From: Thermothielavioides terrestris NRRL 8126
Lineage: Eukaryota > Ascomycota > Sordariomycetes > Sordariales > Chaetomiaceae
Direction: 5' to 3'
DNA length: 64,000 bases
NCBI RefSeq assembly: GCF_000226115.1
Contig: NC_016459.1
Span: 2,651,501 to 2,715,500, forward strand
The number at the start of each line of letters is the position of its first letter. The stretch's first letter is position 1. The position numbers and the translations under genes are program-made. This document shows positions 24,236-34,256 of this stretch, in pieces. Under the pieces are notes generated by a model. That model had not been told where the DNA came from. It saw nothing but the letters and a program-made list of their open reading frames with translations, and ran no database searches.

Positions 24236-26165
24236 CAGTTAGTACGACGGTTAGCATATAGGATATCGAATAGTGGTCGGTATAGCGGTTAGTACAACGG
24301 TCGGTATATAGGATATCGAACGATGGTCAGCACCGTAGTCGGCACTGTAGTTGGCATAGCTGTTGGCACCTAGGATATTGAACAGCGGTTCAGTATAGTG
24401 GTCTATGCCCTAGTTATTGAACGGCGGTCGGTATAGCGGTCGATATAGCGGTTAGTATAGTAGTCGTCGCCTAGGATATTAAATAGTAGTTCAGTATAAT
24501 GGTTGGCACCTTGGTTATTGAACGGTGGTCGGTATAGCGGTTAGTACAGTGGTCGGTATAGCGGTTGGTATAATGGTCTACGCCTTGGATATTCAATAGC
24601 AGTCGGTATAGCAGTCGGTATAGCGGTTGGCATAGCGGTCGGTATAGCTGTTGGTACCTAGGATGTTGAATAGCAGTTCAGTATAGCGGTCTATACACCT
24701 AAATATTGAATAGTAGTCGGTATAGCGGTTGGTACAACGGTCTATGCCCTAGATATTAAATAGTAGTCGGTATAGCAGTTTAGTATAGCAGTTGGTATAG
24801 CGGTCTACGCCCTAGAGATTCAACTACAGTCAGTATAGCGGTTGGTACAGTGGTTAGTATCGTAGTCGGTACCCTAGATATTAAATAGCAGTTTGATATA
24901 GCGGTCTACGCCCTGGTTATTGAACGGTAGTCGGTACCATAGTCGGCACCACGGTCGGTACCCTAGATATTGAACAGCGGTTCAGTATAGCGGTCTACGC
25001 CCTAGTTATCGAACGGCGGTCAGCACCGTAGTCGGCACCCTAGATATTGAACAGCGGTCGGTATAGTGGTCGACGCCCTAGATATTGAACAACGGTTTAG
25101 TATAGCGGTCTACGCCCTAGATATCGAACGGCGGTTCGACATAGTGGTTGGTACCCTAGCTATTGAACGACGGTCGGTATAGCGGTCGGTACAGCGGTTG
25201 GTATAGCGGTCGTCGCCCTAGATATCGAACGGCGGTCGGCATCACGGTCGGCACCCTGGATATTGAATAGCGGTCGGTACAGTGTGTCATGCCCCGGAAC
25301 CACCCTAACCCGCGGGACCCGCCTCGGCACCCGGCACAACCCTCGGCCCGACCACCTCGCCCTGCATCCGGCACCCGGCGCAGCCTGGCCAACCACAGGG
25401 CACCACGCAGGTCATCTGCGTGCGCCACCAGGGCGCACGTCAGTAGCCCGGATCACGCGAGCCACCCGGAGGAGCGATCGGAGGGGCACAGAGCTGAGCG
25501 AAGTGCGGGGCATCAGGCTGAGCAAGTGCGGGGAATTGAGACATTGGGTCGGCAACAGAGCGGATTGGGCGCACTCAGGGAGCTATGCAGGCGCCACAGG
25601 ATGGCCCAGGAAAGGATCTGCGAGCTCAGGAATGGAGGCTGGCCGATGCGGAGGAAGATCGAGGGCCAGGATGGGAGAGATAAGGAGGATGGAACCCACA
25701 GGCAGTGAGAGAGGCCAGCGTTCAATGCAACCACCCGCACCCCCCCTACCTCGTAGCTACCCTGTAGCGCGTGCTCTGCGTGTGCCCTGCTCGTACTCCG
25801 TCACTTCAACGCATGCCCCCTTCCTTCTGGGAGCCCCCGCTCCTGACACAGTGGTCGGCGCCCTAGATATTGAACAGCGGTTCGGCATAGCGGTCTACGC
25901 CCTAGATATCGAACGGCGGTTCGGTACAGTGGTCGGTACCCTAGCTATTGAACGACGGTCGGTACAGCGGTCGGTACAGCGGTCGGCACGGCGGTCGTTG
26001 CCCTAGATATCGAACGGCGGTCGGCACCGCGGTCGACGCCCTGGATATTGAACAACGGTCGGTACGGCGGTCGGCACAGCAGTCGGCGCCCTAGTTATCG
26101 AACTGCCGTCGGTACAACGGTCAGCATAGCGGTTCAGCATAGCGGTCGGAGCCTAGGATATTCAA
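24236..26165. repeat. minisatellite array B, ~38-39 bp unit with 12 bp sub-repeats
   Basis: Units run from CCTAGATATTGAA to the next such motif, usually 38-39 bp. Some are longer by whole copies of a 12 bp block of the type GGTATAGCGGTC. Variation again is mostly of transition type. The array is interrupted at 25285-25848 by a solo LTR; removing that insert and one duplicated pentamer restores an uninterrupted unit. In the last part, + strand units of 39 bp keep an open frame with a 13-residue period (ALDIE.RFG type). Confidence 0.85.
25285..25848. mobile_element. solo LTR with 5 bp target-site duplication
   Basis: A 564 bp GC-rich segment starts TGTCATGCCCCGG and ends GCTCCTGACA, so the ends are TGTCA...TGACA. 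It is flanked by CAGTG on both sides (25280-25284 and 25849-25853). It sits inside array B, whose sequence becomes continuous when the segment is removed. Such ends and a 5 bp duplication are typical of LTR retrotransposons whose internal part was lost by LTR-LTR recombination. Unlike the surrounding arrays, it shows no sign of RIP. Orientation cannot be decided from the sequence. Confidence 0.85.
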
Positions 26166-26246
26166 CGGTGGTTGCAGATATCGTAGTTATCCTGGCTATC
26201 GCAAGTACATCGCAGATATCGCAGGCAATGCAGTATACAGGCGTTG

Positions 26247-26499
26247 CTCGCCTACGTAAGGTGTTTTAGCGGGCCCGACATACGCAACAGAGGAGATGCC
26301 TAAAAAGGAAGTATCAAAACATCAACAAGCACTCGAAAACACCAGAAAATGGCCATTTGGGCCGTTTTTTGCAGTATTTACAGCTTCAAATTCGATGGCG
26401 ATGGTTGCCCACTGTTGCTACTGTTGGCTACTGTTGTTCAAATTGGGTGTGTGGTGTAGCCATTTGGACCCACTTTGACCTGGTGTTTGACAACGACAA
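26247..26499 (-). repeat. right terminal inverted repeat
   Basis: Reverse complement of the left repeat, outer end at 26499. The long blocks GTTGTCAAACACCAGGTCAA and GATGTTTTGATACTTCC are identical in both copies. It lies directly upstream of COG3 and may now contribute promoter sequence. Confidence 0.85.
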
Positions 26500-26618
26500 T
26501 GGCACTGCCCCCGGTCGGCCGCACAATCCCCGAGCCCAGGCCACTGTCCAAACAGTATAAACCGAGCCCCGGATGGCAGCCACGCCTCCCAACCGCCCAA
26601 CCGCCGGACACTCCAAAA

Positions 26619-29387
26619 ATGTACGAAGATTCTTGGTACAGCTTCGTGCCGGACTTCCAGCAGCAGCGCCAGCCGCCTCCAGGATCGCAGGGCGCCAGGC
26701 ACCGCCGGAAAGAATCGCTCTTGCAGCAGCCGGATGTGCGTCGCTCCCCGCCGCCAAAACTCTCCCAGCGTGCCCGCTCTCGATGCATCAATCTTTCTTG
26801 TCCCCAGGCCGGCAATGGCGCTGACGTTTTGTGCGCGCCGAGTAGGGCTCCGCAGACAGCTCCGACGCCATCGAACCTCTTCCTGCTCTGTTCGAAGACC
26901 TCGAGCTTGCCAACTCGCCGCCCGACCCAACCCTGTCACGCAGGGCCAAGTCGTACTCGAATTTCTACGACATCGTAAAGGCCCAGCTGTCTAGCCATGG
27001 CCCCAAGAAGAAGCGGAGGACAGGCAAGAAGAGACAGAGCGGGCGCGCCTGGGAGGCATTGGCCGTCCCCGATTCCGTGGCGGCGACGCTGCCCGTGGAA
27101 GAGGAGGAAGGCTACGACGACGCACTGGCACAGGAGTTGCTGCGGGCGAGCCAGCAGGAATACTTGTTCGTGGCAAGGACGATGCCCTCCGGCATACTCC
27201 CGGCATGCTGACAGCACCCAAGGCTCTACCACGAGGAACTCGCCATGACGGAACGCCACCTCGGCTCGCTCGTTGCCGACGCCAACAGCGCGCTCAAGGC
27301 GCTAGAATCGCTCTGCCAGTCCTTCCGCGCAGTCGAGGAGCAAACGAGCTCCTTCCAGGCCCAGTGTGAAGGCCTGGTGTCGGAGCAGAAACGCCTGCAG
27401 ACGCTTGCCGACAATGTTGGTTCAGACCTCCAGTATTACGCCTACTTGGACTCGGCGACCCGGCGACTCAACGCCCCCGGCGCCGGTCGGCTCGTTGAAG
27501 GAGGTAGCTTCGCCGAGATTCTCACGACTCTGGATGCTTGTATCGAATTCATGACCAAGAACGTCCGTATTTTTCCCTCGCGCTTGGCCAAAGAGCTCGC
27601 GGACTGACCATGGCACACAGTCTTCATATCGAGACGCAGAGTCATACCTCGCGCGGTATCGGGCGCTGCTCACCAAAGCGCTACATCTGCTCGAGGTGGG
27701 CTTCGTCAACCACTTAAACAAGGTGTCTGCCGAGATTTCGCAGCAGGTGGCAGCGACGCAGTCCGAATCAGCCCGGCACGCCCTCGCCTACGGCCGCTTC
27801 GAGGAAGTGTTGCTCGAGTCGTACTCGCTGATCCCGAATGTCCAGGCGGTCGTGCGCCGCGCCTATGACCAGGATGGCCAGCCGACACTGTCCTCGCTTA
27901 CTTCCGACATCTACGCGAACACGGCCAACAACCTGTTCCACTCGTACTGGACGGCCAGGGAGCGGGACCTCCGGCCCATCGTGCAGCACGATCTCGACGT
28001 CTTCAAGGCCGAGGCCAAGGAGTCGATAGAAACGGCGGCAAGGAATCTTGTTAAGCAGTGCTTCGAGCACTCCCACAACGAGGCCTCCCTGTTCCGCAGC
28101 ATATTCTCGATTGACGTGCATTACTCGGCAGACCCGGGTTCGGCCTTCGCGGCTCTCAAGTCCCAGCGCACTGTACTCACCGGAACCAACGTGGCCCCCA
28201 TCGCGGCAAACCTGCAGGCTGTCCTCCAGACGAGCAACCTACAGACTATATGCAACCTGGTCGGATGGATCACCAATGAGTACCTGCTGCCCGAGTACGA
28301 CGAAGACGAGACGCCGTTTGTGAGCCGCTGCCGAGAACTGGCGGCCCGGCTGCTCGCCGAACATCTCTGGACCTTTACCGACGCCTTCTTCGAGGCCGAG
28401 ATAACCAAGTCGATAACCAAAGCCGCCGTTCCGCCCGAGGCCCTCAAGATCGGGCCGGTAACCAACGGCGACATCTCGTCAAATGCCTTTCCTCCCGTCA
28501 AGCGGGCGCTGGAGCTTCTTGTGATGTTTGACCAGTCCATGCCCAAGGAGCGATGTGTAAGTCGAGTAGTGCGATTCCAGGCCCAGCCAAAACCCGAACA
28601 CTGACATCGCCCATCACAGCAACGCAACAGCCCCGTGGTATTCAAAATCATTAAAGAATCCATCGCGTCGCTTCAGCGCGCCGAAGCGCGCATCAAGTCC
28701 TCCTCCGGCCCCAAGAACCAGGCGGCGACCGACCCGGACCTCTTCATGGTCAAGAACCTGCTGATCCTCAAGAACCAGCTCATGACGCTCGAGATCGGCG
28801 ACATCCGCGCGCATCCGGCCGGCGCCGCCCCCGCCGCCTCCTCCGCCCTGGGTCTGGGCAACCTGCAGCACTTCGCGCAGATATGGGACACGCTGCGCCC
28901 GCAGAACCTGCTCGGCGGCCTGCTGAGCAGCTTCGGCAGCCTGTCCACCTACATCCCTGGCTCGTCGCTGTGGTCGTCGTCGTCGTCGAACGGCGCCGTC
29001 ACACAGCCGGCTGCCGGGGCCGGAACAGCGTCTGCGGCCACTGCGCCGAGGGTGGGCGCCGCCGCAGCGGGGGCCGCGGGCGCGGCGGATACGCACGACG
29101 CCGGCGAGCAGCTGGACGCGCTGCTGCGGCAGGGCATCGTGGCGTTTACGCGGCGGTGGGCGGGCGTGCTGAACGAGGCGCGCGGGAATGGGCAGGCAAG
29201 CGACAACAGTGGCAGGCTGGGCGGGAAGAACCTCGCCAAGGTGGAGAGGGAGCTGGACGAGATGCTGGAGCGCGCGTTCGGCGGGCAGCCCGAGGTGGTG
29301 GGCAAGCTGAAGGAGGCGATCGAGATCGAGGCGCAGGCGCAGGCGCAGGCGCAGGCGGAGAAGAGGAGCTACGTCACGAGGGTGTAG
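26619..29387 (+). CDS. COG3: conserved oligomeric Golgi complex subunit 3 (Cog3/Sec34)
   Basis: Subunit of lobe A of the COG tether, which captures retrograde vesicles at the Golgi. Proposed exons: 26619-26735, 26846-27165, 27223-27562, 27621-28556, 28620-29387; 826 residues. The ATG has context CCAAAAATGT. The first intron (26736-26845) is least sure: donor GTGCGT and branch CTGAC are good, but the in-frame acceptor GAGTAG is weak. The other introns are 57, 58 and 63 bp with phases that agree. Sec34 signatures are EELAMTERHL, FQAQCEGLVSEQKRL, DSATRRLNAPG, CIEFMTKN and SYRDAESYLARYRALL in the N-terminal half, and DLFMVKNLLILKNQL near the C-terminus. An Ala-rich, Ser-rich insert (about 640-700) precedes the end. 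The inverted-repeat element ends 119 bp upstream. Seen: motifs; known: COG function; inferred: exon borders. Confidence 0.92.
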
Positions 29388-30110
29388 GGTAGGGTGTAGG
29401 GTAGGGTGGTTTCGTGGTTGGAGTTGGGAGTTCCTCCTTGGTGCCATGGCAAAAGCCTCACTCTCACTTCCCTGGATGCCCGTCATCGAATACATCCCAG
29501 CACGATGTGATTGCGCGCACCGGCGAAATCTTCATAAACCATAAACCACGGTCCAATTCCCCCTTCTAGTTTTTTTTGCTTTGATTGTCTGATAGGCAGC
29601 AGCAGTCCTCTGAACGCTCGAAGCGGGCGTATCGAGCCCCGATGAACTCCATGTCGAATTCGGATAATGGGATATCTTACTCCGTAAGATAATTGAGCTA
29701 CCTAACCAAACTGTGTACGGAGTATGCAACTCCAGGGAATCCAAGCACGCCATCGACCCTGGCATTCGTTGCTCGTTAGTTACACAGTATGTAGTGCCCA
29801 CACAGCACCACCCACTCGGGACCCTGGCTCGGCCCCAGCTCCGCACCCCGCCATCTGCGATAGCATTATAAACCCCGGAAGCAGTAAGCCGAGACCGGCC
29901 GCGCGGGACAGAGCACACACCGTCTCTCACCCCGGGTCCGCGAGACGACCAGTCGGCAAGGCGAATTGCCCTGGTCCCTTTGCGTTCTGGTGCGCTCGCC
30001 TCCCCAAACTGTTTTTTCATCGCGAGTGAGGACGGACTGTGAGAGCAAACAGTGAAAAGGAAAAGGATAACGAAGAGACTGAAATCGGGGGTTCGCAGGC
30101 GCAAGCGACA
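29388..30110. other. COG3-YMC1 intergenic region
   Basis: It starts with a short GTAGGGTAGGGT run directly after the COG3 stop (29385-29410). Otherwise it has no gene. It should contain the COG3 3' UTR and the YMC1 promoter. A TACTCCGTAAGATA / TACGGAGTA inverted motif pair occurs at about 29680-29730. Confidence 0.45.
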
Positions 30111-31185
30111 ATGGCCGACTCGGCAGCCGACATTGAGGCGCACGAGAGCGCCGCCGGCTCGACCTCGGCCTCGCAGACAGCCAAGGACCTGTTTTCGGGC
30201 GCGGCAGGCGGCATCGCCCAGGTGCTGATCGGTGGGCGATCCCCCGTTCCTCCCTCTCCCACTCCCACCCCGCCAAAGCTGACCAGCATCTGCGATAACA
30301 GGCCAACCTTTCGACATCGTCAAAGTCCGCCTGCAAACCAGCACCACGTACCCGTCCGCCCTCGCCGCGGCGACGTCGATCTGGAAGAACGAGGGCCCGC
30401 TAGCCTTCTACAAGGGCACGCTGACCCCGCTGCTCGGCATCGGCGCCTGCGTGTCCATCCAGTTCGGCGCCTTCCACTCCGCCCGCCGCTGGCTCGAGCA
30501 GCGCCACCACCGCCCGGACTCCCCCCCTCCTTCCGAAAAAACAACCCAGCACCACCAGCTCTCCTACGGCGAGTACTACGCCGCCGGCGCGTTCGCGGGG
30601 CTGGCCAACAGCGCGCTGTCCGGGCCGATCGAGCACGTGCGCATCCGGCTGCAGACGCAGCCGCACGACGCCGGCGCGCGCCTGTACTCCGGGCCGTGGG
30701 ACTGCGTGCGCAAGCTGTGCCGGCCACAGCCGCAGCAGCAGCCAGGCGCAGGCGGGGGCGGGGGCGGGGGCGGGGGCATCGCGCGGGGCTTGTACCGGGG
30801 GCAGGCGGTGACGCTGCTGCGGGAGGCGCAGGCGTACGGCGTGTGGTTCCTGGTGTTCGAGTGGCTGATGAACGCGGACGCGGCGCGCAACGGGGTCGAG
30901 CGGGCGGCGATCCCGAGCTACAAGATCGCGCTGTACGGCGGGCTGGCCGGCGAGGCCCTCTGGCTGGCCAGCTACCCGCTCGACGTGGTCAAGAGCAAGA
31001 TGCAGACCGACGGCTTCGGCGACGCGCAGCGGTACCGCACCATGCGCGACTGCTTCCGGCAGACCTGGCGCGCCGAGGGCATGCGCGGGTTCTGGAAGGG
31101 CATCGGCCCCACGCTGTTGCGCGCGATGCCCGTCAGCGCGGGCACGTTCGCGGTCGCGGAAATGACTATGCGGGCACTCAACTAA
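30111..31185 (+). CDS. YMC1: mitochondrial carrier of the Ymc1/Ymc2 type
   Basis: Mitochondrial inner-membrane solute carrier. Yeast Ymc1/2 are linked to glutamate/glycine and oleate metabolism; the exact substrate is not shown by sequence. Exons 30111-30231 and 30302-31185 (intron GTGGGC...AACAG, 70 bp), 334 residues. Three carrier repeats are seen, with signatures PFDIVK (43-48), PIEHVR (149-154) and PLDVVK (266-271). The second one, with IEH in place of the usual D/E pattern, is typical of the Ymc/Crc1 branch, as are the flanking GQPFDIVKVRLQT and YPLDVVKSKMQTDGF. An unusual Gln-Pro and nine-Gly stretch (about 183-199) lies in the loop after the second signature, encoded by a GGGGGC repeat. 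The first 30 residues are hydrophilic and acidic, without a classic presequence, as usual for carriers. Confidence 0.93.
30751..30777 (+). repeat. GGGGGC hexanucleotide repeat inside YMC1
   Basis: Four adjacent GGGGGC units encode the poly-Gly run in the matrix-loop region of the carrier. It is in frame. Confidence 0.8.
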
Positions 31186-31474
31186 GGGCTAGGGATGTTG
31201 GGTGAAGAGCACGAGGCCGCTCTGGCGGAGCTTTGATGATGATGAGGAGGTGGTGGTTGAGCATTTTGGGCGGCGCGGGAGAACGGAACCCCTTCAACGG
31301 GTTCTTCAGATGGCCTCCTCAACGGGCGCCGCAAAATTGGTGGAGAGAATTTCAGGCCGAGCCGGGATACAAAAACCGGACGGCCTGAGCGACGGCCTGT
31401 GCCGGAGAGACACCTCGGTTGGAATCTACACGGATCTATAGACTACGCAGATCTATAGACTACAACAATGCGCA

Positions 31475-33962
31475 TCATTCGGCGTTTTCGACCCTGCGCT
31501 GCAGGATCTGCCTGGCGTTCGCAGGGGTCAACGAGTCGATGTCCAGTTCATCCAGCACCTTCTTCGCCTCGCTGTTGTCCGTGAACACCCTGTCCGTGGC
31601 CTGCCTGAGCGACAGGGCGGCGCCAGCGCCGCCGTCTTGCGCCGCCGGCCCGGCGGGCAGGTTCAGCAGCCGGAGGGCGTCGCCGAGGCTGCCGAGCGCG
31701 CCGGAACCGTCTGGAATGAAACGCTCGACGAGGGCCGAGACGGCGCCCAGGTCGCGCGCGAACTGCGCCGCCCCGGACGCGGTGAACTTGTGGCCCATCA
31801 GGACGTCGCTCCAGAGCGTGCTGTTGAGCTTCTCGAGCGCCTCGCGCCAGACGCGGCGGAACACGGCGGTGCCGAGGGCGCGAGAGAGGAAGTCCAGGTC
31901 GCGTTTGAGGATCTGGAGGTGGGCGTTAGGTGGTCATAGCTCAGAAAAGACGCTGAAGGAGAGAGAAAAGGAAAAACAAAACTCACTCTTAATGGCTCTT
32001 CCAGCTCGGGGGTGACAGTGCCCCCGTCGCCCGAGACAGCATCGTCCGCAATTGTGGTCCAGTGCGGCCGGTGGAGATATGCCTTGAAGGCCTTCCGGTG
32101 CGAGTCGACCAGCGCCTCGGACAGGAACTCCTCGGCCCGCTTCCTCCTCTGGCTGTACGCGGCAATCGTCTCGTCAAACAGCACGCCGCCGTCCTCCTCC
32201 TTGCCGACGGCGGCCGAGGTCCGGTCCCTAACGTGGTCGTAGCTCATGCCGCCGGCGAGGTTATTCTGGTCCTCGCTGGCCTCGGCTGCTCTCGCTTGTA
32301 GTTGCGCCCACAGCGTGACGAAGAACTATGTATGGTAGGCGATTCAGCATCAGGCTAGCCGGCGGGAGAAAAAAGGGGGGCAACGCTCACTTCCTCATTG
32401 CTCCAGTCTTTCAGCGTGTTGACGACGTGGTCGGCGCTGCCGTATACCTTGCACAGCGTCTCGAGCGCGCCGGTGCCCTCCAGTGCAGCGAGCTGCTCCT
32501 TGGTCACCCCAAACGCCCTGCCCACGGTCGAGGTGATGCTGAAGTACGCCTCGAGCGTATCCCGGAGATGGTCGTGGTACTCGTCCAGGATGGTGAGCTG
32601 GATGTCGATCAGGAAGCGCAACTTGTGCGAGAAGCGCCGGACCCGCTCGTACTGCGATGTGACGGACCGGAGCAGGTCGATGACTCGGACGGCAGCAAAC
32701 GTGGGTTTGGTCTTGCCGGGCCCGGCGAAATCATAGTCGATGGCTCTTGCGTCGGGTGCCGCCATGATGGCCCGGTAGCGCTCCAGCGCGAACTTCTTCT
32801 CGGCCTCCAACCAGGTCCTGAAATGTTGGCTGAGCACTTCGGACGTCAGCCCGCCCCAGCCATCCTCGGCATCGCCGTCGTCGTAGGTAAATTCGGTCCT
32901 GAGCCGCTCGTCGAACGTCATGAGTTGCGATAAGAGGCTGCTCAGAAAGACCGTGTCCCCAGCAGTCTCGGATATTGTGACGGCAATCTTCTCTCTCATC
33001 ACGGGCAGCATCGAGGTTATAAAGGCGCACACGGGGTCCATGTACACTATTTTATGGGCCACGGCGGTGTCCGCAAATCTCGAGGCAAGAAGCGGCCCGA
33101 AGTTGTCTCGCAAGAAGTCCTCCCACTTCTCGATCAGGGCCAGAAACCAGGGGAAGCAGTGGGCGCCAATGACGTGCGGGCTACTGGTCGGCTTGTCGCT
33201 CATGAAGTGGAAGCGGAACTCCTTGACGAAGATCTGGGCCATGACGTCGAGCGGGAGGAGGCGGACGGTGGTGGGCGAGTAGAGCACCTCGGGCGCTTGC
33301 AGGTCGACGAGCTTCTCGACGCACCGCAGCCACTCTTCGTCAACCTCCGAGTCGGGCGCGACGCCCGGCCAGCCGCGCTTCGCCAGCACCGCCTCGAGCT
33401 CGTCGCACATGGTCTTCTTCATCTCGGCCCACAGCCTCTCCGTCGCGGACTCGACGTGCGCGACGAGGTGCACGGCGGCGCCGTCCGCGGCCTGCTGCAG
33501 CTCCCTGAGCCGCAGCGACAGCTGCTTCAGCCTCGTGTACGGTTCCAGCGCGGCCTTGGGGTCCTGCGGCAGATGCGAGCGCGCCGCCTGGCGCAGGGCC
33601 TCGACGTCCTGCAGCAGGCCCAGGTAGCGGTGGGCGAGGTCGACGCGGTGCAGCTGCCTCATGGGCGGCTCGAGGCGGCGGATGGCGTGGTCGGGCGCGT
33701 CGGACTCGGTGATGGCCTGCAGGCGGCGGTCGATGCTGCGCTGCAGCGCGTGGAACTCGTCGACCTGGGCGGCCAGGGCGGCGCGGCGGTCCTCGGCGGA
33801 CCGGCGGGCCTCGTCGAGCTCGCGCGTGGCATCGTCGAGCTGCGACTGCAGCTGGCTGCGCTGGTGCTCGATGCTGCTGAGCAGCGTGTCGAGTTGCTCC
33901 AGATCCGCCGTCGACTGCAGCTTGTCGTTCAGGTAGTCCTCCACGCGGATGTCGTACTCCAT
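31475..33962 (-). CDS. TIP20: Dsl1-complex subunit Tip20 / RINT1 family
   Basis: Tethers COPI vesicles to the ER by binding ER SNAREs within the Dsl1 (NRZ) complex. Exons 33962-32391, 32325-31987, 31912-31475 with introns of 65 and 74 bp (GTGAGC...CATAG; GTGAGT...TCCAG), phases all zero; 782 residues, close to animal RINT1. The N-terminal 15-75 is a heptad-like coiled coil with many Gln, Arg and Glu. From about 120 the RINT1/TIP20 helical-bundle fold is recognisable, with HVIGAHCFPWFLALIEKWEDFL, AHKIVYMDPVCAFITSMLP, DIQLTILDEYHDHL and YGSADHVVNTLKDWSNEEFF. The last exon has LKRDLDFLSRALGT and WREALEKLNSTLW, the conserved C-terminal part. It is convergent with YMC1 (289 bp apart) and divergent from the DUF155 gene. 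It is the second CATCHR-type tether subunit in this window after COG3. Confidence 0.92.
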
Positions 33963-34256
33963 TGTGTCTCTATCGTCGGGGCCATGGAAGCTCCCCCGCC
34001 GTCCGTCCGTCCGTCGTGGTGGGTTGGAGCTTGGAGTTGGAAGTGTAAGTTACACGTTTAGCGAGCGTACGGTTACAAGCAGCACTGTTAAGTTTTCTTC
34101 GGCTTCAACGACCCGCAACGCTTGGTCCGCTTTTTTTTCGTTCCCTGTCTTGCACGCCGCCAGGAAACTGTAACTCATACATGAGCATGCTCACAGGCTC
34201 ACTGCCTCCCCAGCTGTAGGAGGGCCGTTTTATCAAATGACTTCAATGGCGCCACC
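33963..34256. promoter_or_regulatory. short divergent promoter, TIP20 / DUF155 gene
   Basis: Only 294 bp separate the two start codons, so both promoters and 5' UTRs must lie here. It contains a CCGT tetranucleotide run (about 34000-34014) and a T-run near 34131-34138. No specific factor site was recognised. Confidence 0.55.

Larger units (their letters stand above)
22384..26499. mobile_element. 4.1 kb inverted-repeat-bounded element filled with minisatellite arrays
   Basis: The outer ends are inverted repeats of about 250 bp (22384-22632 and 26247-26499) with the shared terminus TTGTNGTTGTCAAACACC. Between them are two different tandem arrays (22790-24235 and 24236-26165), the second carrying a solo LTR. 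No transposase-like reading frame is visible, so if it is a transposon it is non-autonomous. I could not find a convincing target-site duplication at the ends. The arrays vary mostly by C/T and G/A exchanges, consistent with RIP. Long inverted repeats without coding capacity would suit a Mutator-like derivative, but a segmental inverted duplication that trapped the arrays is also possible. It separates FMP25 and COG3, its right end lying 119 bp before the COG3 ATG. Confidence 0.6.

Noticed and set aside
25263..26006. 247-codon frame across the solo LTR and array
   Set aside because: It crosses the LTR borders and target-site duplication, so it cannot be an ancestral gene; only the array part has a periodic frame.
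33054..34061. 335-codon + strand frame over TIP20
   Set aside because: Antisense shadow; the minus-strand TIP20 model has clear family motifs and consistent introns.
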